Made by a program: the position numbers and the translations under genes | The notes under the pieces: model-generated | Database searches by the model: none | Seen by the model: the letters and a program-made list of their open reading frames with translations, nothing else | Told to the model about the DNA's origin: nothing | Origin: Oceanobacillus sp. FSL K6-2867 | GTDB lineage: Bacteria; Bacillota; Bacilli; Bacillales; Amphibacillaceae | Direction of reading: 5' to 3' | NCBI RefSeq assembly: GCF_037963145.1 | Contig: NZ_CP150144.1 | Coordinates: forward strand, 2,604,001-2,668,000 | DNA length: 64,000 nucleotides | Part shown: one piece after another, positions 27,271 through 38,567 of the stretch | How positions within the stretch are numbered: position 1 is the stretch's first letter | How the letters are laid out: each line of letters opens with the position of its first letter

Positions 27271-27289
27271 TCACCAAAAGCTTTGGTGA
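27271..27289. repeat. Short perfect hairpin before ridA
   Basis: TCACCAAA-AGC-TTTGGTGA. It could end the MATE/lysozyme transcript weakly (only TTGTCAAGTTTT follows) or be an operator for ridA. Confidence 0.45.
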
Positions 27290-27332
27290 TTGTCAAGTTT
27301 TCTGAAAAACGTACACAATAGGAGGAATTCAA

Positions 27333-27710
27333 ATGGTAAAAGCAATTCAAACTGAAAAAGCACCAGCAGCAATTGGCCCGTATTCACAAGCAATTCAGGC
27401 AGGAGACTTTGTTTATGTGTCAGGACAAATTCCGATTGATCCAAAATCAGGTGAAATCGTTGATGGTATTGCAAGCCAGACGAAACAAGTACTTGAAAAT
27501 TTAAAAGCAATTTTGACAGAAGCAGAGAGCGATTTTTCCCAAGTCGTTAAGTTTACGATTTATTTAGCCTCCATGGATCACTTTGCTGAGGTAAATGAAA
27601 TTTATGGCAGCTTTTTAACAGAGCCATATCCGGCAAGAGCAACTGTTGAAGTGAGCCGGCTGCCAAAGGATGTTTTAGTAGAAATGGATGTCATAGCATA
27701 TACCAAATAA
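27333..27710 (+). CDS. ridA: RidA family enamine/imine deaminase
   Basis: 125-residue Rid protein (YabJ/YjgF) that hydrolyses reactive enamines released by PLP enzymes. The signature [24 protein letters not shown] holds the substrate-binding Arg, and the N-terminal [12 protein letters not shown] and [10 protein letters not shown] are typical. An excellent GGAGGAATTCAA leads to the ATG. This window also encodes several PLP enzymes (MetY, MGL, Kbl), which fits the housekeeping role. Confidence 0.95.
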   Translation: MVKAIQTEKAPAAIGPYSQAIQAGDFVYVSGQIPIDPKSGEIVDGIASQTKQVLENLKAILTEAESDFSQVVKFTIYLASMDHFAEVNEIYGSFLTEPYPARATVEVSRLPKDVLVEMDVIAYTK

Positions 27711-27792
27711 GCAGGTCTGCTTTTGAATGCTTGCACTGCAAGGGGATAACTTATAACGAAATGTCCTTGAACAAACATGGGAGGAATCTACT

Positions 27793-28968
27793 TTGGAAAA
27801 CTTCACGTACCATAATCCGACGAAATTAATTTTTGGCAAAGGGCAGCTGGAGAAGCTGGCAGATGAAATAAGACCTTACGGCAAGAGCATTTTAATTGTA
27901 TACGGCGGGGGCAGCATTAAGAAGAATGGTATATATAATCACGTGATGAAAGAGCTTGATAAGCTCGGAGCAACTGTTTATGAATTGCCCGGTGTAGAGC
28001 CGAATCCACGTATATCAACTGTTCGTAAAGGCGTAGCGATCTGTAAGGAACACCAAATTGATTTTCTGCTCGCAGTTGGTGGGGGCAGTACAATTGATTG
28101 TACAAAAGCGATTGCTGTTGGAGCAAAAACAGATGTGGATATGTGGGATATTGTGACAAAGAAAGAGCATGCACACGGAGCATTGCCATTTGGTACTATT
28201 CTTACATTGGCAGCAACAGGATCCGAAATGAATAGCGGCTCGGTTATCACAAACTGGGAAACCAATGAGAAGCATGGCTGGGGAACATCATTTACCTATC
28301 CTGTATTTTCCATTTTAGACCCAGTACATACATTCACTGTGCCGCGTGACCAGACGGTTTATGGTATTGTAGATATTATGTCCCATGTGCTTGAACATTA
28401 TTTCCATCAAACGCCGAACACACTGGTGCAAGACCGTTTTTGTGAATCCATTTTATTGACCGTCATGGAAACAGCACCGAAATTGCTTGATAATCCAGAG
28501 AGTTATGACCATCGGGCAACAATCATGCTTAGTGGTACTTTAGCACTGAATAATATGCTGAACATCGGATACCGGGGCGATTGGGCGACACATAATCTAG
28601 AGCATGCGGTATCTGCAGTGCACGACATTCCTCATGGAGGAGGGTTAGCGATATTATTTCCGAATTGGATGAAGCATGTATTGGATGAGAATAACGCCTC
28701 ACGCTTTAAGCAGTTAGCAGTTCGTGTATTTGGTATAAGTACAAGAGGTAAGTCAGATCAGGAAATTGCATATGAAGGTATTGAGAAGCTTCGGGAATTT
28801 TGGAATTCTATCGGGGCGCCAGCATCGTTGGCCGACTATGCTATTGATGAGAGCACGGTTGAACTAATGGCTGATAAAACGGTTAGTGCGAACACTGAAT
28901 ATGGCAACTTCAAGCGATTAACTAAAGAAGATTCGATTACGATATTCAATGCTAGCTTAACCGAATAA
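27793..28968 (+). CDS. Iron-containing alcohol dehydrogenase, YugJ/BdhA-like
   Basis: 391-residue group III NAD(P)-dependent alcohol (butanol-type) dehydrogenase. GGGS in [16 protein letters not shown] binds the nucleotide; metal ligands are expected in [13 protein letters not shown] and in the segment [18 protein letters not shown]. Length equals YugJ/YugK of B. subtilis. The start codon is TTG with GGGAGGA seven bases before it. A bidirectional terminator follows. Confidence 0.93.
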   Translation: MENFTYHNPTKLIFGKGQLEKLADEIRPYGKSILIVYGGGSIKKNGIYNHVMKELDKLGATVYELPGVEPNPRISTVRKGVAICKEHQIDFLLAVGGGSTIDCTKAIAVGAKTDVDMWDIVTKKEHAHGALPFGTILTLAATGSEMNSGSVITNWETNEKHGWGTSFTYPVFSILDPVHTFTVPRDQTVYGIVDIMSHVLEHYFHQTPNTLVQDRFCESILLTVMETAPKLLDNPESYDHRATIMLSGTLALNNMLNIGYRGDWATHNLEHAVSAVHDIPHGGGLAILFPNWMKHVLDENNASRFKQLAVRVFGISTRGKSDQEIAYEGIEKLREFWNSIGAPASLADYAIDESTVELMADKTVSANTEYGNFKRLTKEDSITIFNASLTE

Positions 28969-29010
28969 TCTCAACTATTTCCCAGGAAATATTTTGTCAT
29001 ATAAAGTAGA

Positions 29011-29053
29011 AAAAGAACTGGCATATCATTGATAGATAGCCAGTTCTTTTTTT
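29011..29053. terminator. Bidirectional terminator between convergent genes
   Basis: AAAGAACTGGC pairs with GCCAGTTCTTT with A and T runs on either side. The end of the minus-strand DUF1450 gene lies inside the loop and 3' arm. Confidence 0.85.
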
Positions 29054-29271
29054 ATTTCCTCGCGTATTTTCTCCAAGCATTCTTCAGGAGTCTTACCGAA
29101 TACGCGTTTATTATTTACAAGTGCATACGGTCTTACACGACATAATCCGCAAAATGATAAACAATCATTCATTAGCACTGCTACTTCAGGAAATTCTGAT
29201 TCAATAATTTCCTCTATATTTAAAGTAGTGATTGCATTACCGTCACAAACTTCGACAACGACTATACCCAT
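29026..29271 (-). CDS. DUF1450 (YuzB-type) small cysteine-rich protein
   Basis: 81-residue thioredoxin-like protein with cysteines arranged as C-D-G near the N-terminus and C-L-S-F-C-G-L-C in the middle (NDCLSFCGLCRVRPYALVN), the pattern of DUF1450. They could bind an iron-sulfur cluster; the function is unknown. The frame is open from a GTG at 29280, but GAAAGTGA is better placed for the ATG at 29271 (MGIVVVEV). Confidence 0.85.
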   Translation of the reverse strand: MGIVVVEVCDGNAITTLNIEEIIESEFPEVAVLMNDCLSFCGLCRVRPYALVNNKRVFGKTPEECLEKIREEIKKELAIYQ

Positions 29272-29380
29272 TGCTATCACTTTCTTTCTATAAATATTAA
29301 GACTTAGTTAGTTTTAGCATATTTGGGTCTGGAAATCAATTATTCTGTTTTGTTCCATCCAGTTAAGCTCTTTATGCCGA

Positions 29381-30580
29381 TTATCTTGATGAGAAGGAAT
29401 GGGCATGTTCAGGTGAATCTTCGCTTTTATACCAAGCCACAAGCATAATGATACCACTAGCAATAAGCAATAAGCTTGTTATCATGAATACAGAGGAAAA
29501 TCCCCATGCAGCAGCAATTAAGCCGCCTAGAGCTGGACCAATTATATTTCCAAGGAAGCGCAGGCTCGTATTATAGCCCAGCACTTCTCCTTGCATCGAT
29601 AATGGTGCTTCCTGACGGATGTATGCAATTCGGAGTGGAACAATACCCCCAATTGAAACCCCAAGTAAGAATCTTAGGACAACAAGCTGCCAGATGTTCG
29701 TTACAAATGCACCTGGAAAATAGACAATTCCCGCCATAAATAAAAGGATAATTAATATCTTAATATGGCCAACACGGTCTCCGATTTTTCCCCATCTTCT
29801 GGACATGAGGAGATTTCCTAAACCGGCTGCCGAAAAGGCTAAACCTGCGAAGAAAGCAATATTAACTGGTCCGTGAATTTCTGCAACAAATAAAGAAAGT
29901 ATTGGTTGCACACTAAAATGTGCAATCTGCACCAATGTTGAAAGCAGCATCACAACAAGCAATACTGGCTTATTTAAAATATGCTGCAATACTTCTTTGC
30001 TGCTATACGATTTAAAGTCACTTTTATCTTTTGCAATATTAATTTGCAATTCCTTGATTCCAAACATTACAAGGAACCCGGAAATGAATATAGTAATGGA
30101 AACCCATTTAAATGTGCTTGAATAGCCAAATAGATCTGCTAATGAACCGCCGAGCATTGGTCCCATTAAAGCTCCAGTAATGCTTCCGGTTTGAAGTGTA
30201 CCGAGCACTTTTCCTGCGACCTCTTTTGGTGTCTGTACAGATATAAATGCTTGGGACATCGGAATAAATCCAGTTACAATACCCATAAACAATCGCAATA
30301 AAAAAAGCTGCCATACAGATGTGGCAAACCCCATTAAAAATACCGATAGTCCAATCCCGAATGCAGAGATAATTAAAATGTTCTTTCTGCCATATTTATC
30401 TCCTATTCTTCCCCATATTGGAGAAAAAATAAATGCAGCAATGAATGTTACTGCAAACGTTAGCCCCGACCAGGTTTGTACATAGGAGTCGGAGAAGTTC
30501 CCCATTGAATCAATATATAAGGAGATAAATGGAATTACCATTGTCATACTACCACTAACAAAAAAGTTGGCGAACCACAT
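29381..30580 (-). CDS. MFS drug-efflux-type transporter, start codon doubtful
   Basis: 399 residues from the first ATG, with 12 helices and motif A (GRIGDKYGRKN) intact. It resembles MdtG-like and other DHA1 exporters. The usual family N-terminus has about 10-20 polar residues before the first helix. Here the frame stays open upstream of the ATG and reads IIDTDQAAKRNLAI, a good match to such an N-terminus, with AAAGAAAGAAGG just before it. Between that site and the ATG there is no in-frame ATG, GTG or TTG, and a TAA closes the frame beyond. Either a rare start (ATC or ATA) is used, the gene starts inside helix 1 without a binding site, or the start has mutated. Confidence 0.8.
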   Translation of the reverse strand: MWFANFFVSGSMTMVIPFISLYIDSMGNFSDSYVQTWSGLTFAVTFIAAFIFSPIWGRIGDKYGRKNILIISAFGIGLSVFLMGFATSVWQLFLLRLFMGIVTGFIPMSQAFISVQTPKEVAGKVLGTLQTGSITGALMGPMLGGSLADLFGYSSTFKWVSITIFISGFLVMFGIKELQINIAKDKSDFKSYSSKEVLQHILNKPVLLVVMLLSTLVQIAHFSVQPILSLFVAEIHGPVNIAFFAGLAFSAAGLGNLLMSRRWGKIGDRVGHIKILIILLFMAGIVYFPGAFVTNIWQLVVLRFLLGVSIGGIVPLRIAYIRQEAPLSMQGEVLGYNTSLRFLGNIIGPALGGLIAAAWGFSSVFMITSLLLIASGIIMLVAWYKSEDSPEHAHSFSSR

Positions 30581-30766
30581 AATAGCTAAATTACGTTTAG
30601 CCGCTTGGTCAGTATCTATGATTCCAAAAACCTTCTTTCTTTAAAATTATTTCGATACTCTAAATATACACCAATACGAAATAAATTTAAAGTTATCTGC
30701 TCACTGTTCCATATTGATTCTGAAAAAAGATGTTCAAAATTAGTATCAGGCGTTATAATAGATGGT

Positions 30767-30860
30767 GTGAACCTTCATTTAATTGAAGGTTCACTGAAAG
30801 TTGGCAATCCCGCAGACAATGGGAAGGAATCCGAACTTTACGGGTTGTGAATTTGGATAA
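30767..30860 (+). promoter_or_regulatory. Structured leader before ypuA, class not recognised
   Basis: GTGAACCTTCA pairs perfectly with TGAAGGTTCAC. It is followed by AAAGTT...AACTTT, an inner TCCC...GGGA stem, and TTGTGAAT, which could pair with the 3' arm of the first hairpin. Alternating pairings of this kind are typical of cis-regulatory RNA. I compared it by eye with the common riboswitch consensus sequences and found no match. Confidence 0.45.
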
Positions 30861-30917
30861 ATTTACTGGACAAACTCTGGAAGATTACAGGAATGAGAAA
30901 AAAGGAGATATATAAAT

Positions 30918-31805
30918 ATGAAACTTAATGGAAAGATTGTTCGTTTGTCACTGCTGACGCTAGCGTTATTTATTGCATTTGCTATGCCAGTATCAGCAGC
31001 ATCGAATACGATTCTTATTTATGGAGAAAAGTTAAGTGATTCACAGCGTGCTCAAGTCAGGGAAGCATTGGATATTTCAGATACAGACACATTCGAGGAG
31101 CATGACGTTACTGGACAAGATTATGCAGATTTTATCAATGGAAATCCCAATTCCAACATGTATTCTTCTGCAAGAATTCTTTTGGAAAATGAAGGCACTG
31201 GACTAACCGTTAATATTGTTACTCCAGAAAATATAACCGAAGTAACGGCTTCGATGTATGAAAATGCACTGCTTACTGCTGGTGCAGAAAATGCAACAGT
31301 AGATGTTGTCTCACCAGTCAGGGTTAGTGGGCATTCAGCACTAACGGGGATTTATAAGGCATACGATGTAGTGGGAGAAGAACTTGATAAGGAACGGATG
31401 GAATTAGCCAATGAAGAACTGAATGTAGCAACAGACCTTGCTGAGAATGAAGATGTTACCCAAGAAGAAGTAAGCACATTATTAACTGAAATCAAACAGA
31501 TGATTGCTGAGCAAAATCCGGCAACAAAAGAAGATGTAGAACGAATTGTCAGCGAGCAATTGGATAAATTAGAAATTCGTTTAAGTGATGAAGATCGGCA
31601 ATTGCTTGTAAATCTTTTTGATAAAATGCGTGATTTAAACATTGACTTTGGAGCGGTGAAAAATCAGCTGGAGGATATTGCTAATTCAATTGCGGATAAA
31701 GCGGATGAATTAGGACTGGATGCAAGCTTCTGGGAAAAGGTTGCTAATTTCTTCAGTGAACTATTCCAATCGCTTAGCGACTTTTTAGGTGGTTTATTTA
31801 AATAA
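30918..31805 (+). CDS. ypuA: DUF1002 secreted protein, YpuA-like
   Basis: 295 residues with a Sec signal peptide cleaved after PVSAA (about residue 28). The DUF1002 domain follows (ILIYGEKLSDSQRAQVREALDI, NMYSSARILLENEGTGLTVNIVTPENIT, and VSPVRVSGHSALTGIYKAYD), then a long acidic helical part and an amphipathic C-terminus (FFSELFQSLSDFLGGLF). The length matches YpuA of B. subtilis, whose function is unknown. AAAAGGAG lies upstream of the ATG. A structured leader of unknown class precedes it. Confidence 0.9.
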   Translation: MKLNGKIVRLSLLTLALFIAFAMPVSAASNTILIYGEKLSDSQRAQVREALDISDTDTFEEHDVTGQDYADFINGNPNSNMYSSARILLENEGTGLTVNIVTPENITEVTASMYENALLTAGAENATVDVVSPVRVSGHSALTGIYKAYDVVGEELDKERMELANEELNVATDLAENEDVTQEEVSTLLTEIKQMIAEQNPATKEDVERIVSEQLDKLEIRLSDEDRQLLVNLFDKMRDLNIDFGAVKNQLEDIANSIADKADELGLDASFWEKVANFFSELFQSLSDFLGGLFK

Positions 31806-31827
31806 ACTAGATAATAACTTTCAATAG

Positions 31828-31870
31828 AGAAGGAAAGTAGTTTTGTAAAAGAAGCTGCTTTTCTTTTTTT
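31828..31870 (+). terminator. Terminator of ypuA
   Basis: GGAAAGTAG pairs imperfectly with CTGCTTTTC, followed by seven T residues. Confidence 0.7.
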
Positions 31871-31941
31871 GTGTCTATTTACCCGTTATGTAATAGAAAA
31901 AAACGATAATTTGAGTCTTTTGTATCAAAAATATTACGGAA

Positions 31942-32026
31942 TGTAACAAAAATATGAAAATAGTAATCCTTGTAATAGACTCTTAAACGTCCTGTAACTG
32001 TATTTGTAGTTTTACTGTGGTACGAT
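31942..32026 (+). promoter_or_regulatory. Promoter of the YocH-like gene with WalR-type half-sites
   Basis: TGTAAY half-sites occur at 31942, 31971 and 31993, with TGTAGT at 32005 and a further TGTAAT at 31889. The WalR consensus is two TGTWAH half-sites separated by 5 nt; the pair at 31993/32005 has a 6-nt gap. An extended -10 TGGTACGAT ends at 32026. B. subtilis yocH is a WalR target, which supports the reading. Confidence 0.45.
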
Positions 32027-32058
32027 AGGCAATGTCAGAATTTAAGGAGGTACATCAG

Positions 32059-32853
32059 ATGAAAAAACTAGTAGCAGCACTCGCTGCAGGTATTTTTATT
32101 GCTGGCGCGGCTACAACAACAGTTTCAGCTGAAGAACACGAAGTACAAAAGGGAGAAAGTCTCTGGGAGATTGCAGATAAATACGATACAACCGTTGAGG
32201 AGTTAACTGAAATAAATGATTTAAAATCTACTGTCATACACCCTAAGGAACTACTGTTTATTAACAACATATATTCAGTAAAGCAAGGGGATACATTGAT
32301 CAGTATTGGAAAAGAATATGACATAACAGTAGATGAATTAAAGGAATGGAATGATCTTAAAAACGATATCATTGTTATCGGACAAGATCTAAAAATAAAT
32401 GGTGTAAATGTAAGTCAGGAAGATTCAGAACCAGCTGAGACTACAGAAATATCAAATCAGGAAAATGAAGCAGAAAAACAAACAGAAGAAAAACAAACAG
32501 AAGAAAAGCAAGCTGAAGTTAAATCAGAGCAAGTGGAAGAGAGTTCAGAAGAAAGCCCTAATGGGGAAACTATTTCTGTAACGGCAACTGCCTATACAGC
32601 TAAATGTGATGGCTGTTCTGGGGTTACGTCTACAGGAGTGGATTTAAATGCTAATCCTAATGCCAAAGTAATCGCTGTAGACCCGAATGTAATACCTTTA
32701 GGTTCAGAGGTCTACGTTGAAGGCTATGGTTATGCAACAGCAGCTGATGTTGGTGGGGCGATCAAAGGTAATAAAATCGACCTTCATGTCCCAACAAAAG
32801 AAGAAGCAATTAACTGGGGTGCACAGGAAGTTGACGTAACTATTATTAAATAA
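32059..32853 (+). CDS. yocH: Secreted cell-wall protein with two LysM and a 3D domain, YocH-like
   Basis: 264 residues. A signal peptide ends VSAEE; two LysM repeats (HEVQKGESLWEIADKYD and YSVKQGDTLISIGKEYD) bind peptidoglycan. A Glu/Lys/Gln-rich linker with short repeats (KQTEE) joins them to a C-terminal 3D domain with three conserved Asp (VIAVDP, AADVGG, KIDL), related to lytic transglycosylases. AAGGAGG eight bases before the ATG at 32059 sets the start; the frame also has an ATG 27 bases earlier without support. It is a single gene. Confidence 0.93.
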   Translation: MKKLVAALAAGIFIAGAATTTVSAEEHEVQKGESLWEIADKYDTTVEELTEINDLKSTVIHPKELLFINNIYSVKQGDTLISIGKEYDITVDELKEWNDLKNDIIVIGQDLKINGVNVSQEDSEPAETTEISNQENEAEKQTEEKQTEEKQAEVKSEQVEESSEESPNGETISVTATAYTAKCDGCSGVTSTGVDLNANPNAKVIAVDPNVIPLGSEVYVEGYGYATAADVGGAIKGNKIDLHVPTKEEAINWGAQEVDVTIIK

Positions 32854-32875
32854 TTGTTAGCCCGCAGCAATAAAT

Positions 32876-32915
32876 AAAAAGGAAAGCACTGTTATTATGT
32901 GCTTTCCTTTTTTTG
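32876..32915 (+). terminator. Terminator of the YocH-like gene
   Basis: AAAAAGGAAAGCAC pairs with GTGCTTTCCTTTTT; strong T tail. Confidence 0.92.
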
Positions 32916-32986
32916 CGGATAAAAAAACATGTAATTTCCTGATTTGCATATTTTTCATTATAATAAACTCAATCATCATTTCATAA

Positions 32987-33118
32987 TTAAAGTTGTATTT
33001 CGGTGGAGTGATTTGATTCTTCAATTACTTCATTTGGTTTATTGTTTAATTCTGCATATCCTGCTATTCCAATCGTAAGAATAATAATAACGAATAACCC
33101 CAGTAAGATCTTTCGCAT
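32987..33118 (-). CDS. Small membrane peptide, 43 residues
   Basis: Too short to have been called by length alone, but well supported. GGAGG lies eight bases before an ATG, followed by a basic N-terminus (MRK), one hydrophobic helix (ILLGLFVIIILTIGIAGYA) and a polar acidic tail ending in IQL. A single-pass protein with its tail outside is likely. I do not recognise the family. It stands alone between a strong terminator and the divergent kbl promoter region. Confidence 0.6.
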   Translation of the reverse strand: MRKILLGLFVIIILTIGIAGYAELNNKPNEVIEESNHSTEIQL

Positions 33119-33250
33119 GCGAGCTTCCTCCAAGATGTTAAATTTCTATTTACTAGTATAGTAGAAATGGAGTAAAACTACTATAGGAAATTACAGTAAA
33201 ATAATAATTAGCGAAAAATATCTAATTAAATTGGGAAAGCGCATAAAAAT

Positions 33251-33264
33251 ATGTAAGCGTTCTT
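33251..33264 (+). promoter_or_regulatory. Candidate CcpA (cre) site before kbl-tdh
   Basis: ATGTAAGCGTTCTTA matches the cre consensus WTGNAANCGNWNNCW at all but one position. It lies about 55 nt before the kbl start and could give catabolite control of threonine degradation. Confidence 0.45.
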
Positions 33265-33316
33265 ATGGTAAGCTGTATGTGGAAGTATTAAAGTGCTTAA
33301 GGAGGCGTTTTGTCAT

Positions 33317-34507
33317 ATGACCAGTAAAACATTAGACAGCTTTTTACATGATAGTATTCAAGATTTAAAGCAGCGTGGGCTATACAATGAAATTGATACA
33401 GTTGAGGGAGCAAATGGACCTGTTATACGGATTCGGGGAAATGAGCTAATTAATCTTTCGTCTAATAACTATCTTGGCCTTGCGACAGATGAACGTTTAA
33501 AGCGAGTAGCAAGAGAAGCAATAGATTCATATGGTGTTGGTGCAGGAGCAGTTCGTACCATTAATGGCACGCTTAATCTCCACATTACATTAGAGGAAAA
33601 AATCGCTGCTTTTAAAGGAACAGAGGCAGCCATTTCCTACCAATCTGGGTTCAATTGTAATATGGCTGCTATATCAGCAGTGATGGATGAAAATGATGCG
33701 ATTTTGTCAGACTCTCTTAATCATGCATCCATCATTGATGGCTGTAGGCTTTCCAAGGCAAAAATAATTCGTTTTGAGCATTCAGATATGGATGATTTAC
33801 GTCGGAAGGCTAAGGAAGCAACGACGTCTGGCAATTATAAGAAGGTAATGGTTATTACAGATGGTGTCTTTTCAATGGATGGTGATATTGCCAAGCTCCC
33901 GGAAATTGCGGGAATTGCAGAATCCTATGATTTAATAACGTATGTAGATGATGCACATGGCTCTGGAGTCACTGGAAAAGGTGCCGGTACAGTTAAACAC
34001 TTTGGTTTACAGGATAACATAGACTTTCAAATGGGAACACTTTCAAAAGCGGTTGGAGTAGTTGGTGGCTATGTAGCAGGAAAAGCAAACCTGATTGATT
34101 GGCTAAAGGTACGCTCACGTCCATTCCTGTTTTCGACAGCTGTATCTCCAGCAGATGCAATCGCTAGTGCAAAGGCAATTGAATTGCTTATGGAAAGCAC
34201 GGAATTAAATGAAAAGCTTTGGGAAAATGGAGATTATTTGAAAGAGGGCTTGAAGCAATTAGGCTTTACGATAGGAAACAGTGAAACACCTATAACCCCA
34301 TGTATTATCGGGGACGAGAATGCTGCACAGCAATTTAGTAAACGGTTATTTGAAGAAGGGGTTTATGCAAAATCAATCGTGTACCCAACAGTGCCACGTG
34401 GTACAGGACGTGTTAGGAATATGCCAACAGCAGCACACACAAAGGAAATGCTAGATATATCGGTAGCTGTGTATGAAAAAGTAGGAAAAGAAATGGGCTT
34501 GATTTAA
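33317..34507 (+). CDS. kbl: Glycine C-acetyltransferase (2-amino-3-ketobutyrate CoA ligase)
   Basis: PLP enzyme cleaving 2-amino-3-ketobutyrate with CoA to glycine and acetyl-CoA, the second step of threonine breakdown. 396 residues. The PLP lysine is K244 in MGTLSKAVG, the same number as in E. coli, and DDAHGSG provides the cofactor Asp and His. GGAGG stands 11 bases before the ATG at 33317; an upstream in-frame start lacks support. It is followed at 37 nt by the threonine dehydrogenase gene. Paralogues BioF and HemA have the same fold, but the neighbour fixes the role. Confidence 0.94.
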   Translation: MTSKTLDSFLHDSIQDLKQRGLYNEIDTVEGANGPVIRIRGNELINLSSNNYLGLATDERLKRVAREAIDSYGVGAGAVRTINGTLNLHITLEEKIAAFKGTEAAISYQSGFNCNMAAISAVMDENDAILSDSLNHASIIDGCRLSKAKIIRFEHSDMDDLRRKAKEATTSGNYKKVMVITDGVFSMDGDIAKLPEIAGIAESYDLITYVDDAHGSGVTGKGAGTVKHFGLQDNIDFQMGTLSKAVGVVGGYVAGKANLIDWLKVRSRPFLFSTAVSPADAIASAKAIELLMESTELNEKLWENGDYLKEGLKQLGFTIGNSETPITPCIIGDENAAQQFSKRLFEEGVYAKSIVYPTVPRGTGRVRNMPTAAHTKEMLDISVAVYEKVGKEMGLI

Positions 34508-34544
34508 GTACGAGATGTGAATCTGCATAGAGGGGAATTATGCG

Positions 34545-35492
34545 ATGAAAAAGATTCTGGTTACTGGTGCTTTAGGTCAAATTGGCTCCGAGCTGACAGG
34601 AAAATTACGAGAAATTTATGGGACTGATCAAGTAATTGGAACAGATATACGGAAATTTGATGGGATCGATGAACAAGGACCATTTGAAATAATGGATGTT
34701 ACCGATATAGAACAAGTTGTGAATGCAGTTAAAAAGCATGGTGTAGATACGATTATGCATCTGGCAGCACTTTTGTCGGCAAAAGCAGAAGCATTTCCGA
34801 AAGTCGCTTGGAATATTAATATGGGAGGATTGCTCAATACATTAGAGGTTGCAAAGGAATTTAAATTACAATTTTTTACACCGAGTTCAATTGGTGCTTT
34901 TGGTCCCACAACACCACGGGATAACACACCGCAAGATACGTTACAGCGGCCAACGTCAATGTATGGTGTTAATAAAGTAGCTGGTGAGCTTTTATGTGAT
35001 TATTATTACCAGCGGTATGGGGTAGATACAAGAGGGGTCCGTTTTCCAGGATTGATATCTTACGTGGCTCCGCCAGGTGGTGGTACAACAGATTATGCAG
35101 TTGAAATCTATTATGAAGCGGTAAAACATAATGCGTATGAATCCTATATTGCTGCAGGCACCTATATGGATATGATGTATATGCCAGATGCATTAAATGC
35201 GATTGTTCAATTAATGGAAGCAAACCCAAATAAATTAATTCATCGAAACGCTTTCAATATATCGGCAATGTCTACAGATCCGGAGGATTTATCGAAATCG
35301 ATTCAAAAGCAGCTGCCGGATTTCAAACTGACGTATAAGATTGATTCGGTTAGACAGCAAATTGCTGACAGCTGGCCAAATTCAATCAGTTCTCAGGCGG
35401 CAATAGAGGAATGGGGATTTAAGGCAGAGTATGATCTGGATCGTATGACAGTTGATATGCTCGATAAGATAAGAAAGAAATCATATAGCTAA
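34545..35492 (+). CDS. tdh: L-threonine 3-dehydrogenase, SDR (epimerase-like) type
   Basis: NAD-dependent oxidation of threonine to 2-amino-3-ketobutyrate. 315 residues of the extended short-chain dehydrogenase family: GxxGxxG in [10 protein letters not shown], the catalytic Tyr and Lys in MYGVNK, and Ser in [10 protein letters not shown]. This form replaces the zinc-containing Tdh in many Gram-positives and is usually beside kbl, as here. GAGGGG precedes the ATG. The pair converts threonine to glycine and acetyl-CoA. Confidence 0.93.
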   Translation: MKKILVTGALGQIGSELTGKLREIYGTDQVIGTDIRKFDGIDEQGPFEIMDVTDIEQVVNAVKKHGVDTIMHLAALLSAKAEAFPKVAWNINMGGLLNTLEVAKEFKLQFFTPSSIGAFGPTTPRDNTPQDTLQRPTSMYGVNKVAGELLCDYYYQRYGVDTRGVRFPGLISYVAPPGGGTTDYAVEIYYEAVKHNAYESYIAAGTYMDMMYMPDALNAIVQLMEANPNKLIHRNAFNISAMSTDPEDLSKSIQKQLPDFKLTYKIDSVRQQIADSWPNSISSQAAIEEWGFKAEYDLDRMTVDMLDKIRKKSYS

Positions 35493-35502
35493 AGAAAAAA
35501 AT

Positions 35503-35535
35503 AAGAGAAGACGTCGTCTTAGGATATCTTCTCTT
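35503..35535. terminator. Bidirectional terminator between tdh and the ABC-F gene
   Basis: AAGAGAAGA pairs with TCTTCTCTT, with an alternative inner stem AAGAC/GTCTT. A runs precede it on the plus strand. Confidence 0.75.
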
Positions 35536-35541
35536 GGTATT

Positions 35542-37734
<2,193 letters not shown>

Positions 37735-37846
37735 GGCATTCGCTAAGCTTTCAGGCGAATGCCTTAGTTGCACTTATGCAAGTAGGAAAGCTTTATGCTT
37801 TCCTACTTGCCAAATAAAAAATCAATTTGTTTATCGCCCATAAGTG
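37735..37846 (+). promoter_or_regulatory. Two strong hairpins and a long-range pair before the papain-like gene
   Basis: GGCATTCGC/GCGAATGCC (37735-37763) and the perfect 14-bp stem GCAAGTAGGAAAGC/GCTTTCCTACTTGC (37778-37810). CACTTATG at 37771 can pair with CATAAGTG at 37839, next to the ribosome binding site of the following gene. No T tail follows the large stem, so it is not an ordinary terminator. Confidence 0.45.
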
Positions 37847-37862
37847 GAAAGGAGGGGAAGGC

Positions 37863-38483
37863 ATGGGTGAAAGGATTATTTATTTCCTTTTTACCGATAC
37901 AGGCAGTTATCTGTCAAAAGCAATAAATTTTTATACGAAGAAGTCATTAAACCATGTCTCTATCGGTTTTGATCCGCAATTGAAGGAATTGTATAGCTTT
38001 GGAAGAAAACAGCCGAGAAATCCGTTTATCGGCGGATTTATTAAGGAAGACATTCATAGTGAATTTTTAAAGCGTTCTACCTGTGAGCTATACAGTTTTA
38101 AAGTTACGGAAGAAGAATATGAAGGCATTCTTCTTAATATAAAAGAGATTGAAGCAAAGAAACAGCTTTATAAATATAATTTCATTGGTTTATTTGGTGT
38201 TATGTTTGAAGTAGAGATTAATCGGAAATTCGCGCTATTCTGTTCCGAATTTGTGGCCACAGTACTGCGGGATATGAAGAGGTTTCAATTTGGGAAGCCG
38301 ATTAGCTTTATTACACCAGCAGATATTCGAAGCTACCCAGGAATGCAGCTCATATATAAAGGCATTCTTGGTGATTATTCAGAACAGAAAGAGCCAGAAA
38401 AAGTAATACAAGACCAAGCGGTAACGAAGCAATCATTTATTTTTCTAATATCTTCCCGATTTAAGCGCTTGGGTTTAAAATAA
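37863..38483 (+). CDS. Permuted papain-like (YiiX/YebB-type NlpC/P60) cysteine hydrolase
   Basis: 206 residues without a signal peptide. The candidate catalytic His (H31 in LNHVSIGF) precedes the candidate Cys (C127 in ALFCSEFVA), the permuted order of the YiiX/LRAT group. Members cut amide or ester bonds in lipids or peptides; the substrate is unknown here. A TTG 36 bases upstream is in frame, but AAAGGAGGGG places the start at the ATG at 37863. It is a single gene behind a structured leader. Confidence 0.8.
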   Translation: MGERIIYFLFTDTGSYLSKAINFYTKKSLNHVSIGFDPQLKELYSFGRKQPRNPFIGGFIKEDIHSEFLKRSTCELYSFKVTEEEYEGILLNIKEIEAKKQLYKYNFIGLFGVMFEVEINRKFALFCSEFVATVLRDMKRFQFGKPISFITPADIRSYPGMQLIYKGILGDYSEQKEPEKVIQDQAVTKQSFIFLISSRFKRLGLK

Positions 38484-38486
38484 ACA

Positions 38487-38523
38487 AAAAAGAACCATCT
38501 ACAAATGTAAATGGTTCTTTTTG
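38487..38523 (+). terminator. Terminator of the papain-like gene
   Basis: AAAAAGAACCAT pairs with ATGGTTCTTTTT. Confidence 0.9.
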
Positions 38524-38567
38524 CTATTTAACTGTAAACTAAGAGCGAGTGTGGTGCCCCTTTGAAT

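Noticed and set aside
29381..30580. Calling the MFS gene a pseudogene
   Set aside because: The 399-codon frame is intact with all helices and motif A; only the start is doubtful.
30767..30860. Known riboswitch (c-di-AMP, c-di-GMP, TPP, M-box or cobalamin class) before ypuA
   Set aside because: None of the conserved blocks of these classes could be placed, so it is reported as unassigned.
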